DNA of 46,376 nt from Natrialba asiatica DSM 12278 (GCF_000337555.1 NZ_AOIO01000009.1:9554-55929), one strand, 5' to 3'. Shown: positions 1 to 8,705, counted from the first letter of the stretch. The notes: generated by a model not told the origin, from the letters alone. Translations and numbers: made by a program.

Positions 1-424
1 CGAGACCGACGAGGACGGTCGGGCCGAACGACGGGTCTCGCGTGGCACCGACGATTACTTCGAGGCCGGCGTCCACGTCGATTCCTTCCTCGATGAGGAC
101 TGCTGCATCGAGACTCCGGTCGGCCGCGGCGTCGAAGATTCGCGTTGCGGCCGTTCGGACGGCATCGGCGTCGCGGAGGTTTACGTTCACGCCGGCGCCG
201 CCGGCCCACTCGCTCTTGTGCTGGATCGACGGTGCGGCGACTTTCGCGACGACGGGGAAGCCGAGCCGCTCGGCCGCTTCGACGGCCGCATCGGGAGCGC
301 GCACGAGTTCACCCGTCGGGGTTGTAAGCCCCCGGTCGGCGACGGCGGTCTTCGCTTCGGATTCGGTCAGCGCGGCCCGGCCGTCCGCCAGCGCCGCGTC
401 GACGGGTGCGAGGGGATCGCTCAT
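1..424 (-). CDS. ADP-forming acyl-CoA synthetase beta subunit (ATP-grasp), 3' end outside window
   Basis: Only the N-terminal 141 residues are inside the window; the gene runs off the left edge. The start ATG (422-424) overlaps the stop of the alpha-subunit gene in an ATGA, which indicates translational coupling. The visible part carries the ATP-grasp entry typical of acetate-CoA ligase (ADP-forming) beta subunits: a short helical lead with a SEAKTAVADRGL-like stretch, then GFPVVAKVAAPSIQHKSE, which holds the nucleotide-binding lysine and the conserved HKSE segment, followed by GGAGVNVNLRDADAV. In the family this subunit binds ADP/ATP and receives the phosphate from the alpha-subunit histidine, so that acyl-CoA + ADP + Pi gives acid + CoA + ATP. 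Function follows from the family and the paired alpha gene; the substrate is unknown. Confidence 0.9.
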   Translation of the reverse strand, partial: MSDPLAPVDAALADGRAALTESEAKTAVADRGLTTPTGELVRAPDAAVEAAERLGFPVVAKVAAPSIQHKSEWAGGAGVNVNLRDADAVRTAATRIFDAAADRSLDAAVLIEEGIDVDAGLEVIVGATRDPSFGPTVLVGL

Positions 425-1809
425 CGACTCACCTCCGTGCCGTCTCTCACCGTATCGGGAGTCCGGGTTCGCTTCGCGGCCCGGACGAGCGCGGCGACGG
501 CGTCCGCGCCGGCCTCCGGCGTCCGGTAGGTCGGCACGCCGAGCGCCTCGAGTTCAGGGAGGGTCTCGTCCAGAGTGTCGTCGGGGCCGCCGGTGGCGAA
601 GACGATCGGTTTGTCGACCGCGCTGACGAGTTCCTCGAGCGTCTCGGTCGGGTAGCCGATGCCGCCCTCGTACAGTTCGTAGACGAGGACGATGTCGATG
701 GTATCGTCGCGTGCGACGGCGGCGACGACGTCGCCGAAGGCGGGCATCGGTCGCCCCGTGTCGACGGGATTCGCGGAGAAGGTGATCCCGGGGAGGATGT
801 CCTCGATGACGGCTTGCGTTTCCGGATCGAGCGAGGGCAGCGTCGCACCGGCGGCCTTCAGTCGGTCCGCGATGGCGATGCCCGGTCCCGCCTGCGCGGT
901 CACGACGCCGACGTTCGGCCCGTCGGGTCGGGGACAGGTCGCGAGCGCGCGTCCGCCGTCGAGTAGTTCGGCCGTCGACCGGACGGTCGGCACGCCGTAC
1001 TGGGCGAACCCGGCTTCGTAGAGTTCGTATCGACCGGTCAGCGCTCCCGTGTGGGACTCGGCGAAGTCGCCGACGTCCTCCTCGCCGACGTTGTATGCGA
1101 GAACCGGCGTTTCTACGGCCCGGCAGGTTTCGAGGAGGCCGCGCGCGTCGTCCGACCCTTCGACGTGCAGCAGTATTGCATCGGTCCGGTCGTCGCCGTC
1201 GAAGTACGCGATTGCCTCGCCGAAGCCGACCGTCGCCCGATTGCCGAGGCCGACCATCGCAGAGACGCCGATTCCGCGGTTTTCCGCCTGAAACGCGAGC
1301 GAGTAGGCCAGCCCGCCGCTCTGTGCGACGATCGCCAGGTTTCCCGCCGGAACCGTCTCGATGCCCGTTGCAAACGTCGCGTATAGACTCTCGTCGGGAA
1401 CCAGAAAGCCGCTCGTGTTCGGCCCGAGGAGGTCGACTTCGTTCTCGCCCTCGGTCGCCGCGGCGACGAGTTCGTCCTGCAACTGCTCGCCGTCCGCTCC
1501 CGCTTCGGCGAACCCGCCGGCGAAGATGACCGCCCCGCCGATTCCCGCTTCGCCGCACTCCGCGATAACGCTCGGCACGACCGGTGCCGGAACGCAGACG
1601 AGCGCGAGGTCGACGGGACCGTCGATGGCTCCCACCGAGTCGACGAACTCCCGGCCGAACACCGACCCCGAGGCGGCGGGGTTGACCGGATAGGCCGGCC
1701 CGTCGAATTCGATCGCATTCTGCACGGCTTCGTACCCCATCTTTCCCGGCGTGTCGGACGCCCCGACGACGGCGATTCCGCTGGGGTCGAATACGTCTTG
1801 TACAGCCAT
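421..1809 (-). CDS. ADP-forming acyl-CoA synthetase alpha subunit (CoA-binding, succinyl-CoA ligase-like)
   Basis: A 462-residue protein with the domain order of NDP-forming acyl-CoA synthetase alpha subunits. There is an N-terminal CoA-binding Rossmann domain (residues about 1-130; GIAVVGASDTPGKMGY near residue 11, PVNP near 41). Two succinyl-CoA-ligase-like flavodoxin domains follow. The phosphorylated histidine lies in ESHTGALTG, at residue 253. Length matches the separate-subunit form of the enzyme. It is followed by the beta subunit with a 4-base overlap, so the two form a complex. These archaeal enzymes usually make ATP from acetyl- or acyl-CoA at the end of acid or amino-acid breakdown. 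An acyl-CoA synthetase gene lies upstream on the same strand. Which acyl group is used cannot be read from the sequence. Confidence 0.92.
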   Translation of the reverse strand: MAVQDVFDPSGIAVVGASDTPGKMGYEAVQNAIEFDGPAYPVNPAASGSVFGREFVDSVGAIDGPVDLALVCVPAPVVPSVIAECGEAGIGGAVIFAGGFAEAGADGEQLQDELVAAATEGENEVDLLGPNTSGFLVPDESLYATFATGIETVPAGNLAIVAQSGGLAYSLAFQAENRGIGVSAMVGLGNRATVGFGEAIAYFDGDDRTDAILLHVEGSDDARGLLETCRAVETPVLAYNVGEEDVGDFAESHTGALTGRYELYEAGFAQYGVPTVRSTAELLDGGRALATCPRPDGPNVGVVTAQAGPGIAIADRLKAAGATLPSLDPETQAVIEDILPGITFSANPVDTGRPMPAFGDVVAAVARDDTIDIVLVYELYEGGIGYPTETLEELVSAVDKPIVFATGGPDDTLDETLPELEALGVPTYRTPEAGADAVAALVRAAKRTRTPDTVRDGTEVSR

Positions 1810-1977
1810 GCCAACCGTGTTGTTTCAACGGCGTGAAAACGTTTTCCCCGCGTGTAGTCTCGGATGATGACGATGCGCCGCTCGTCGCCGCATCGACCGC
1901 CTCGAAGAGCGCGTCGGTCGTCCCCGGTAGCCCGTACCGACGAGCGTCGCCGTTTCCAAATCGAAGAGGAACGCGCG

Positions 1978-2106
1978 CTACCGCGCCGAGCCGTCGTCCT
2001 GCAGGGGCAGATCGTACGCGTCCGGCAGCAGTTCGGTGTACACCGGTTCCGATCTGTTTCGAGCCCGGAAATACCGTCCCGTCGGGATGAATGCAGGCGT
2101 CGTCAT
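1978..2106 (-). pseudogene. Short ORF/decayed gene between two acyl-CoA ligase genes
   Basis: The ATG (2104-2106) overlaps the stop of the upstream synthetase gene in an ATGA, and 42 codons follow (MTTPAFIPTGRYFRARNRSE...) before a TAG at 1978-1980. Downstream, the same and a shifted frame keep haloarchaeal-looking composition (FLFDLETATL in one, TDALFEAVDAATSG in the other) until just before the next gene at 1809. This suggests a once longer coupled gene now broken by a stop and a frameshift. I recognise no family. It could instead be a genuine 42-residue protein or chance. Confidence 0.3.
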
Positions 2107-3656
2107 TCGCCGCCGAAGAACTCGGTCGAGACCGTCTCGCGTTCGACCGTTCCGGTGTCCGTTCGGGGAAGCGGTTCGGTCGCCACTGCGTACTCGCGCG
2201 GGCGCTTGAAGTTCGCGAGCCGGTCGTGGTCCTTGCAGAACTGATCGAGGTCGTCGACGTCGACATCCGCGCTTTCGGTGTAGATGACGCAACCGACGCG
2301 GTGGCCCCAGCGCTCGTCTTCGACGCCGACGACGACGGCTTCGTCGATCGAGTCGTGCGTTTCGACGACGCCCTCGACATCCTCCGGATAGACGTTCTCG
2401 CCGCCGCTGACGATCATGTTGTCGACGCGGCCGACGATGTACAGGTAGCCGTCCTCGTCGACCGTCGCGCAGTCGCCGGTTCGGAGCCAGCCGTCGACCA
2501 ACAGGCGGTCGGTCTCCTCGGGACGGTCTAAGTACCCGTCGCACATTCCCGGATTCCGCATGAGTATCTCGCCCGTCTCGCCCGGGTCGACGGTCGCGGT
2601 CGGATCGGGGTCCTCGCCGGGTTCGGCGGCTTCCACGACCCGGAGTTCACACGTGAACGACTCGGTGCCGATCGTTCCCGGGTGGTCCTCCTGGGCGGAG
2701 GGGTGTGCGAACGTCAGGTTGGGCCCGCCTTCGGTCAGCCCGTAGGTGTTGTACACGCCCTCGGTCAAGTATTCGGCGGCCTTCTCGATGAGTCCGTCCG
2801 TGACGATCGAGCCGCCGGTGCGGATGTACGAGAGCGTCTCGATGTCGTACCCCGCGTCGGCCTGCGTGTCCGCAAGCGCGTGTAACTGCGTCGGAACCGC
2901 GAGCATTCCCGTCACGTCGTGTTCCTCGATGAGTTGGAGCGCCTCGTCCGGATCGAAATCGGACTGGACGACCATCGCCGCTCCGGCCTGGATGTGCGGG
3001 AGGATCCAGGCGTCGGAGGTGACCATGTGATACCACGGCGTCGTCACCAGCGCCGTGTCCGTCTGTTCGATCCCCATCTCCATGACGACTTGCGTGCTAC
3101 CGTACCACAGCTGTTCCTGGTCGAACAGCACGGCCTTCGGCGTGCTCGTCGTCCCGCTCGTGTAGAAGACGCCGTGTTCGCCCTCCGGTTGCGGTTCGAC
3201 CGGTTCGGTCGAGGCGTCGGAGAGGAGTACGTCGTAGTCGAGAACGCCGTCGCGCTCGATCGATTTTTCGCCGGCGTGTATCGCTCTCTCGAACGGTACC
3301 CGGTCGAGTACCGATAGCGCCGTCTCGGCGTTTGCATCGTCGAAGAGGAGAACGCCCGCATCGGTCGGTTCGAGCATCGACGCCAGTGCGCCGGGACTCT
3401 CCCGAAACGGGAGTTGAACGTTTCCGACCCCGCGCTTCTGGCTCGCGAGCATCGCTTCGATCGCCGTCGGTCCGTTGACCGCAAGCGTTGCGAGCCGCCG
3501 ACCCGGAGCGCGCTCGGCCAACGCGTTCGCCAGCCGCGTCGTGCGGTCGTCCAACTCCCCGTACGTCTGCGACTGCCCATCCTCGGTGACGATCGCCGTC
3601 GTCGACGAGTGACACCGGACCGTTCTCTCGAACGCGTCTCTGAGATTCTGGTTCAT
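2103..3656 (-). CDS. AMP-forming acyl-CoA synthetase/ligase-like protein, catalytic lysine replaced
   Basis: 517 residues of the ANL (acyl-CoA synthetase) superfamily. Visible motifs are the A3 P-loop YTSGTTSTPKAV (about residues 165-176), A5 TYGLTEGGP, A7 WLRTGDCATVDEDGYLYIVGR (shown here as two adjoining motifs) and A8 MIVSGGENVYP. The family forms an acyl-adenylate, then an acyl-CoA. The A10 motif, normally PRTxTGKxxR with the adenylation lysine, reads LPRTDTGTVERE: threonine 503 (codon 2148-2150, ACG) sits where lysine is expected. All other signature motifs are intact. The gene is divergent from a small membrane-protein gene and heads a minus-strand cluster with the ADP-forming synthetase subunits. 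It may have weak adenylation, act only in the thioester step, or be decaying. Confidence 0.88.
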   Translation of the reverse strand: MNQNLRDAFERTVRCHSSTTAIVTEDGQSQTYGELDDRTTRLANALAERAPGRRLATLAVNGPTAIEAMLASQKRGVGNVQLPFRESPGALASMLEPTDAGVLLFDDANAETALSVLDRVPFERAIHAGEKSIERDGVLDYDVLLSDASTEPVEPQPEGEHGVFYTSGTTSTPKAVLFDQEQLWYGSTQVVMEMGIEQTDTALVTTPWYHMVTSDAWILPHIQAGAAMVVQSDFDPDEALQLIEEHDVTGMLAVPTQLHALADTQADAGYDIETLSYIRTGGSIVTDGLIEKAAEYLTEGVYNTYGLTEGGPNLTFAHPSAQEDHPGTIGTESFTCELRVVEAAEPGEDPDPTATVDPGETGEILMRNPGMCDGYLDRPEETDRLLVDGWLRTGDCATVDEDGYLYIVGRVDNMIVSGGENVYPEDVEGVVETHDSIDEAVVVGVEDERWGHRVGCVIYTESADVDVDDLDQFCKDHDRLANFKRPREYAVATEPLPRTDTGTVERETVSTEFFGGE

Positions 3657-3691
3657 CCGCCTACGTATGGGAGGGGATACCGAGGATATTA

Positions 3692-4027
3692 ATGATTATG
3701 GTGCCGGGATTCGTTGCCGCTCGGTTCTCGCCTCCGGACGGCGTTTCGAGATCGAAACGGACGATCTCCGTCGCTCTCGGCCCGAGTCGGGCACGATTCG
3801 TTGCAATCGGTTTCATCTTCGCCAGCGTCTCGCTACTGGGTGCCGCGATCGCGCTCGGCGCACTCTCACAGCGGGTTGCAGTCGCCGGAACCGTTCCCGC
3901 GTGTGCCGGAACCTGGTGTCTCACCGGCCGGTACAGCGCGAACCGCGCCGTGTACGTTCTCATCGGGTTGACGTACGCGTTCGCCGGGATCCTGTTTCTC
4001 GCGATTCAGCCTAATCTCTTCAGCTGA
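3692..4027 (+). CDS. Small two-helix membrane protein, unknown function
   Basis: A 111-residue open frame with two clear hydrophobic stretches: ARFVAIGFIFASVSLLGAAI (about residues 34-55) and AVYVLIGLTYAFAGILFLAI (about 86-106). A polar loop between them carries a CAGTWC cysteine pair. ATGs at 3692 and 3698 are both possible starts. It is divergent from the acyl-CoA synthetase and ends just before the convergent IclR gene. The membrane pattern favours this frame over the antisense frame, but no family is recognised. Confidence 0.55.
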   Translation: MIMVPGFVAARFSPPDGVSRSKRTISVALGPSRARFVAIGFIFASVSLLGAAIALGALSQRVAVAGTVPACAGTWCLTGRYSANRAVYVLIGLTYAFAGILFLAIQPNLFS

Positions 4028-4063
4028 CGCCGTTGAGCGCGCGACCGGGCGATACCCGTGACG

Positions 4064-4831
4064 TCATCCGTACACCAGTCGCAGTTCGATGTCGTCGACC
4101 GCTTCGAGCAGGCGCTCGGACAGGTCGTCTTCGATCCGCTCCTCGGTAACCCGGTTTGCGGCACCCGCGATGGTGACGGCCGCGACCGGCCGGCCGTCGG
4201 TGATCACCGGCGAGGCGATCGCGTGCAGTCCCCGGAGATCCTCCTGTGCGTTCATCGCATAGCCGCGGTCTCTAACCTCCGCGAGTTCGTCGAGCAGGGT
4301 CTCGCGATCGGTGATCGTGTTCTCGGTTTGTGCCGGCAGACCGTGGCGGTCGATGATCGACGAGACCTCCTCGTCGGGGAGGTGGGCCAGGATCGCCTTG
4401 CCGGCCGAGTTCGCGTGTAAGTAGACCCACGTGCCGATCGTCGAGTCGAAGGTGAACGCCTCGTTGTGCGCGACGCCGTAGACGAACATCCCCATCCCGT
4501 TTTCGTGAACGATGAGCCAGGCCGCCTCGTTCGTCTCGGCTGCGAGCCTGTCGACTCGATTCTTGGCGGCGTGATAGACCTCGTACTGGTTTCGAACGTG
4601 GATGCCGGCGGTGAAAAACTGGAGTCCGAGCCGATACTGGCCGTCCTCTTTGACGACGTACCGGTGGCGTTCGAGCGCCACGAGGTGTTTGTGAACGGTG
4701 CTCTTTGCGAGATCGAGTCGATCGGCGAGTTCGGTGACACCTGCACCGTTCGTGCGCTTTAAGCATTCGATGATGGCGAACAGCGTCTCGTCCGATTTGA
4801 TAGACCGCCCATCGATATCACGATTTTCCAT
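4064..4831 (-). CDS. IclR-family transcriptional regulator
   Basis: A 255-residue protein: N-terminal winged HTH (about residues 13-75; TLFAIIECL, VTELADRLDLAKSTVHKHL) and a C-terminal IclR effector domain (SAGKAILAHLPDEEV, DRGYAMNAQEDLRGLHAIASPV). The start at 4831 is chosen because it gives the usual IclR length and lies about 25 bases below a TATA-like box (4851-4860), fitting a leaderless mRNA. An in-frame upstream ATG at 4966 would add 45 residues and has its own AT-rich box, so it cannot be excluded. The gene is divergent from the livHM-type permease genes and is their likely regulator. IclR proteins usually bind small organic acids or aromatic metabolites; the ligand is unknown. Confidence 0.9.
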   Translation of the reverse strand: MENRDIDGRSIKSDETLFAIIECLKRTNGAGVTELADRLDLAKSTVHKHLVALERHRYVVKEDGQYRLGLQFFTAGIHVRNQYEVYHAAKNRVDRLAAETNEAAWLIVHENGMGMFVYGVAHNEAFTFDSTIGTWVYLHANSAGKAILAHLPDEEVSSIIDRHGLPAQTENTITDRETLLDELAEVRDRGYAMNAQEDLRGLHAIASPVITDGRPVAAVTIAGAANRVTEERIEDDLSERLLEAVDDIELRLVYG

Positions 4832-4850
4832 AGGAATTCTTTCTGTTGCG

Positions 4851-4860
4851 TCTATATAAG
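4851..4860 (-). promoter_or_regulatory. TATA-like box for the IclR gene
   Basis: Read on the minus strand this is CTTATATAGA, centred about 25 bases upstream of the ATG at 4831. This is the distance expected for an archaeal promoter giving a leaderless transcript. Confidence 0.5.
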
Positions 4861-5210
4861 AGATGTTCAAGGCTTCTAGCAGATCGTGCGGGGAAACAAA
4901 TCCCTCCTGTTCGCTGTGATGAAACGCAGTAGTTAGCCCGTCAACAGTATTTCGCCGCGCCACCATTACACGAGTACTACTGTAAAATATTCTGCGTAAG
5001 TTCCTCCATCAGCTCACGGAATCGATGTAAACTCGTCGCACAGGATTCTCCTCGGACCGGCCGGTCCTAAATTATAGACCGTTCGGGATAAGCATCTCGT
5101 TTCCTGAGAGCGAACAGCACGTGTGTCATGAACGCACGGTACAATCCGGCGTGTCACCACACAACTCGCTCACCGCGACGGCGGTGTGTGACCGCCCGGT
5201 CGACCACAAT

Positions 5211-5219
5211 GTATAAGAT
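5211..5219 (+). promoter_or_regulatory. TATA-like box for the livH-type permease operon
   Basis: GTATAAGAT lies about 28-30 bases before the ATG at 5245, a good archaeal TATA position for a leaderless mRNA. The divergent IclR promoter is about 350 bases away, so the intergenic region is long enough for shared control. Confidence 0.5.
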
Positions 5220-5244
5220 ATGGTGATGTGATAGCACACCTGTA

Positions 5245-6111
5245 ATGGTGTCAGCGTCGGTAACACAGCTAGTGGAATTTGCGATCGACGGGATCACACA
5301 GGGGCTCGTCCTGGCCCTGCTCGGACTCGGAATCACGATCGTGTTCGGGCTCGGTGGCGTGTTGAACCTGTCGATCGGGGTCTTTTCGGCGATAGCGGTC
5401 GTCATCGCGATCGAACTCCTCGGGATCACGTCGAGTCTCCCGCTCTCGATCGTCCTCGCCGTCGTCGCCGTCACCGGACTCGGCCTGGTCGTCGACAAGT
5501 CGCTGCTCTCGTTCGTCTACCGATCCGAGGGCGAAGAGCGGGTGTTGCTCGGGATTTTCGTCACGCTCGGGTTGGCGACGCTCCTCGACGGACTGCTCGT
5601 TATCGCTCGTCCGTCGTCGTACTCGCTGTCCGTCGGCGTTCCGTCGACGACGGTCTTCGGTGCACAGATCCGAGGTTCCTCGATCGCGATTATTGTAATC
5701 AGTCTCGCTCTGTTCGCGGGGCTGTATTACTTCTTTCGCCGAACGTACCTCGGACGGGCGACGCGAACGGTTCTGCAGGACGAGACCGGAGCGGTTCTCT
5801 GCGGAATCAGCCCGCGAAAGATGCGAACGCTCGTGTTCGTACTCAGCGCGTCCATCGCGGCGGTCGCGGGGATACTCTACAGTTTCACCCAGCAGGTCGG
5901 TGCAGCGGAGGGATTCGAGCTGACGATCCTGGCGCTGATCGTGTCCATCGTCGGCGGCGTGACGAGCATCGTCGGTGCGGTCGCGGCGGGACTCGTCCTC
6001 GGTCTCATTGCCACGTTCACGAGCGCGTACGTCGGCGCATACGTCGCCGAAATCGCTCTGTTCGCGGCCGCGATCGTCGCACTGCTGCTCCAACCGGAGC
6101 AGGTCGCATAA
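5245..6111 (+). CDS. Branched-chain amino acid-type ABC transporter permease (LivH family)
   Basis: 288 hydrophobic residues with about eight membrane helices. The N-terminal signature is TQGLVLALLGLGITIVFGLG followed by VLNLSIG, and the cytoplasmic loop is RRTYLGRATRTVLQDETGAVLCGI, the region contacting the ATPases in LivH proteins. It pairs with the LivM-type gene 32 bases downstream. LIV-type importers move branched-chain amino acids, but many take up amides, urea or aromatic and short-chain acids. Here the neighbours are CoA ligases, thioesterases and IclR regulators, which points to an organic acid; that is inference. The ATPase and binding-protein genes lie nearby on the opposite strand. 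Confidence 0.92.
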   Translation: MVSASVTQLVEFAIDGITQGLVLALLGLGITIVFGLGGVLNLSIGVFSAIAVVIAIELLGITSSLPLSIVLAVVAVTGLGLVVDKSLLSFVYRSEGEERVLLGIFVTLGLATLLDGLLVIARPSSYSLSVGVPSTTVFGAQIRGSSIAIIVISLALFAGLYYFFRRTYLGRATRTVLQDETGAVLCGISPRKMRTLVFVLSASIAAVAGILYSFTQQVGAAEGFELTILALIVSIVGGVTSIVGAVAAGLVLGLIATFTSAYVGAYVAEIALFAAAIVALLLQPEQVA

Positions 6112-6143
6112 CGAACTCGGTACACACGGACACTGTAATACCA

Positions 6144-7172
6144 ATGATACACGCACTACTCACGCGCGTTGGTGGCACTGATTGGGAGACAATTCGGTTA
6201 CCGCTCGTCCTGGGGCTACTCGCACTCGTTCCCCCGGTCGTCTTCCGCGAGGGCGCGACGTACGTTTCCCGCCTGATTATCCTGGCGGCGATTTTCGCGA
6301 CGCTCGCGACGGCGCTCAACATCGTCTTCGGACACACGGATCAACTATTCCTGTTCGTCGGCGCACTGACTGGAATCGGCGCGTATACTACCGCGCTCTC
6401 GGCCGAGGCGCTCGGCGTCTCGCCGTGGGCGACGCTCCTCATCGGTGCCCTCCTGACCGGCGTAATCGGTGCGCTCGTCTGTTACGTCGCGGCGAGGCTC
6501 CAGTTTACCGTGATCCTGATCGCAATCTTAACCCTCGCGCTGCAGTTTGCGGTCATCGAGTTCTTCGTCGGGGCCCGCGACATCACCGGCGGGAGCACCG
6601 GGCTCATCTTCTCGGGCCTCGGATTCGAGTCGCTTCAGGAGGGATTCGGCATCCACGAGCACGTGATCCTCTATTACCTCGTGCTCGCGCTCCTCGGCGC
6701 GACGTTCGTCTTCTACGAGTGGCTTCGCGACTCGACGTACGGATTGGCCTTCGACGCGATCCGACAGGACGAGGTCGCTGCCGAATCGATCGGCGTCGAC
6801 GTGGTCCGGTACAAGGTTCTCGCGGGGTTCACCAGCGCCTTCATCATCGGACTCGTCGGTCCGCTGTACGCGCAACTGGAGGGGTTCGTTATCCCTGGCC
6901 TGTTCGAGTTCCAGGTGATCGACGTGCTCGTCCTCATCATCCTCATCGTCGGTGGGATGCGGACGCTCCTCGGGCCACTCGTTGGAGCCGGACTCGTCGT
7001 CTGGATCGATGAGGGGCTGGCGTCCACGGGAGAGTGGCGCACGGTGATCTTCGGTGCGCTCCTGATCTTCCTGTTCCTCTACTTCCGCCAGGGCGTGGTT
7101 CCGTTCGCGGACCGCATCCTGAACGATCGATTCCGAACTCGCGAGCGGATCGCGACGTGGCGCGAAAGCTAG
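6144..7172 (+). CDS. Branched-chain amino acid-type ABC transporter permease (LivM family)
   Basis: 342 residues, strongly hydrophobic. The LivM signatures are LNIVFGHTDQLFLFVGALTG near residue 55 and a coupling loop DSTYGLAFDAIRQDEVAAES followed by IGVDVVRYKVLAG. The C-terminal helix has VDVLVLIILIVGGMRTLLGP-like sequence (here beginning VIDVLVLI). It is the second gene of the livHM unit and the probable heterodimer partner of the preceding permease. The gene ends about 200 bases before the convergent binding-protein gene, with a strong inverted repeat in between. Confidence 0.92.
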   Translation: MIHALLTRVGGTDWETIRLPLVLGLLALVPPVVFREGATYVSRLIILAAIFATLATALNIVFGHTDQLFLFVGALTGIGAYTTALSAEALGVSPWATLLIGALLTGVIGALVCYVAARLQFTVILIAILTLALQFAVIEFFVGARDITGGSTGLIFSGLGFESLQEGFGIHEHVILYYLVLALLGATFVFYEWLRDSTYGLAFDAIRQDEVAAESIGVDVVRYKVLAGFTSAFIIGLVGPLYAQLEGFVIPGLFEFQVIDVLVLIILIVGGMRTLLGPLVGAGLVVWIDEGLASTGEWRTVIFGALLIFLFLYFRQGVVPFADRILNDRFRTRERIATWRES

Positions 7173-7296
7173 CGAGAACGGGCACGACCCTCGTCAGCTC
7201 TCCTGCGCACGTTTCTCGATCACTGTAGGGCACGCACGCGACCGTGACTCCCGTCCCAAAAAAGACCAGTCTGCTAACCAGCCGCCGAAAGTCAAT

Positions 7297-7335
7297 ACAC
7301 ACCCGATCGTACAACCCTCGTACGATCGAGTGTGT
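7297..7335. repeat. Long perfect-loop inverted repeat between convergent LIV genes
   Basis: Two 16-base arms (7297-7312 and 7320-7335; the right arm starts GTACGATCGAGT) pair at 15 of 16 positions around a 7-base loop. It lies midway between the 3' ends of the livM-type gene (7172) and the binding-protein gene (7369). It could be a bidirectional transcript end or mRNA-stabilising hairpin. Archaeal termination mainly uses T-runs, and none is obvious here, so the role is uncertain. Confidence 0.6.
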
Positions 7336-7368
7336 AACTCGTTTCAGTTGGTACTCTACCGTCCCGGG

Positions 7369-8583
7369 CTACCATTCCGTCGGGTCGATCGCCGAGAGGG
7401 AATCCGTCCGGTAGACCTCGTGCAGATCGAAGTCGCCGTCCGGATAGTACGCCGGTGCCTGAGTCTCGAACCCGCTCCAGATCAGCGAGTAGTTGTCAAG
7501 CTCACCCCACTCCGTATACTGGACCGGTTCGGCGTAGATCGTGTCGAACTCGAGTTGGCGCGTGCCCGCTGCAACGTCCTGTGGATCGGCCGACTCCTGT
7601 TGGCGCATCGCCTCCGCGATCAACTGCACCGTGACGTATCCGGCCGCCTGCGTCGGGCCGAAATAGCCCCCCGTCTCCTCGTAGAACCGATCGGCGATCT
7701 CCCGGTACTCGTCGGAGTAGACGTCCGGAAGGTGGCCGAACGTGAATCCGTTCGCGACGGCGTCCCCGATCCCGTTGTAATTCGTCTCGGGCGGATCGAC
7801 GGCACCGGTCATCAGTTCGGGTTCGAGCCCGACCTCCATCATCTGACTGAACATGTCGTTCAGTCCCGGCGGATGCCCCGAGCCGACCAGCACGTCCAGA
7901 TCGCTCGGCATATCGCGGAGGTACGGCGCGAAATCGCTTTCCCCCTGCGGTGCCGTCCGCATCGTGAGGTCGATACCGCTCGGGAAGGTTTGCTCGATGG
8001 CTTGCTCGGCTGCGATGCCCCACGCGTAGTCGGCGTTGATCGCTCCGATCGTCTCGTACCCGTTGTCTTCGATGATGTCCGCGACGGCCTGGATGAACGC
8101 CGGCGCGGGCGGCAGCGCCGTCCGGAACGTGTAGCTCGAGTCCCGCGAGAGAATCTCGATGTCGCCCGACGTGTGCAAGAACAGCGGCACCTCGAGTTCT
8201 TCCGCGTTCTCCGAGGTCAGCACTCCCACGTCGCTCGAGACCGGGCCGACGGCGGCGACGGCGTCCTCAGTTTCGACGAGTCGGTTGAGGATCGTCACCG
8301 CCTCGCTCGGCTCCGATCCGGTATCCTCCGCGACGTGTTCGAGTTCCTGATCGAGGATGCCACCGTCGGCGTTGATCTCCTCGATTGCGAACTCGATCCC
8401 CGCCGTGTGGGCGTCTCCATACAGGGCAAACGGTCCCGAGTGGGGCTGTAGTCCCGCAATAGTGTGCGTATCGCCGCCCCCGCTCCCGCCCATGCACCCG
8501 GCCATAAGTCCGATCCCGACGCCGGCACCGGTCGATTTCAGCACCGTTCGACGCTGTATTCGGTGTAATCCCGTCTCTGGCAT
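7369..8583 (-). CDS. LIV-type ABC transporter substrate-binding lipoprotein
   Basis: 404 residues. The N-terminus carries a twin-arginine lipoprotein signal: RRTVLKSTGAGVGIGLMAGC, with the lipobox cysteine at MAGC. The mature part is a periplasmic-binding type I fold of the Leu/Ile/Val-binding family (HSGPFALYGDAHTAGIEFAI, INADGGILDQELEHVAED, AVGPVSSDVG). It would sit on the outer face of the membrane, tethered by lipid, and deliver ligand to the LivHM-type permeases encoded convergently. The ATG at 8583 is chosen; a GTG three codons upstream (8592) is possible. Ligand is not readable from sequence. Confidence 0.92.
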   Translation of the reverse strand: MPETGLHRIQRRTVLKSTGAGVGIGLMAGCMGGSGGGDTHTIAGLQPHSGPFALYGDAHTAGIEFAIEEINADGGILDQELEHVAEDTGSEPSEAVTILNRLVETEDAVAAVGPVSSDVGVLTSENAEELEVPLFLHTSGDIEILSRDSSYTFRTALPPAPAFIQAVADIIEDNGYETIGAINADYAWGIAAEQAIEQTFPSGIDLTMRTAPQGESDFAPYLRDMPSDLDVLVGSGHPPGLNDMFSQMMEVGLEPELMTGAVDPPETNYNGIGDAVANGFTFGHLPDVYSDEYREIADRFYEETGGYFGPTQAAGYVTVQLIAEAMRQQESADPQDVAAGTRQLEFDTIYAEPVQYTEWGELDNYSLIWSGFETQAPAYYPDGDFDLHEVYRTDSLSAIDPTEW

Positions 8584-8705
8584 TTGTACCACGGTACCAA
8601 CTCACACTTACCATCCTTCAATCTTTTTGTCGCCGGTCCGCTCGTGGTGAGTCTGCTCGCGACGCTCGCGGGACGCCACCGGCCCGGTTCGGTGACCGCT
8701 GCATG

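Noticed and set aside
554-2380. 608-codon minus-strand open frame
   Set aside because: It is a shadow of the CoA-ligase genes: extremely Arg/Ser-rich, no domain, and it spans two real genes in another frame. High GC gives many such frames.
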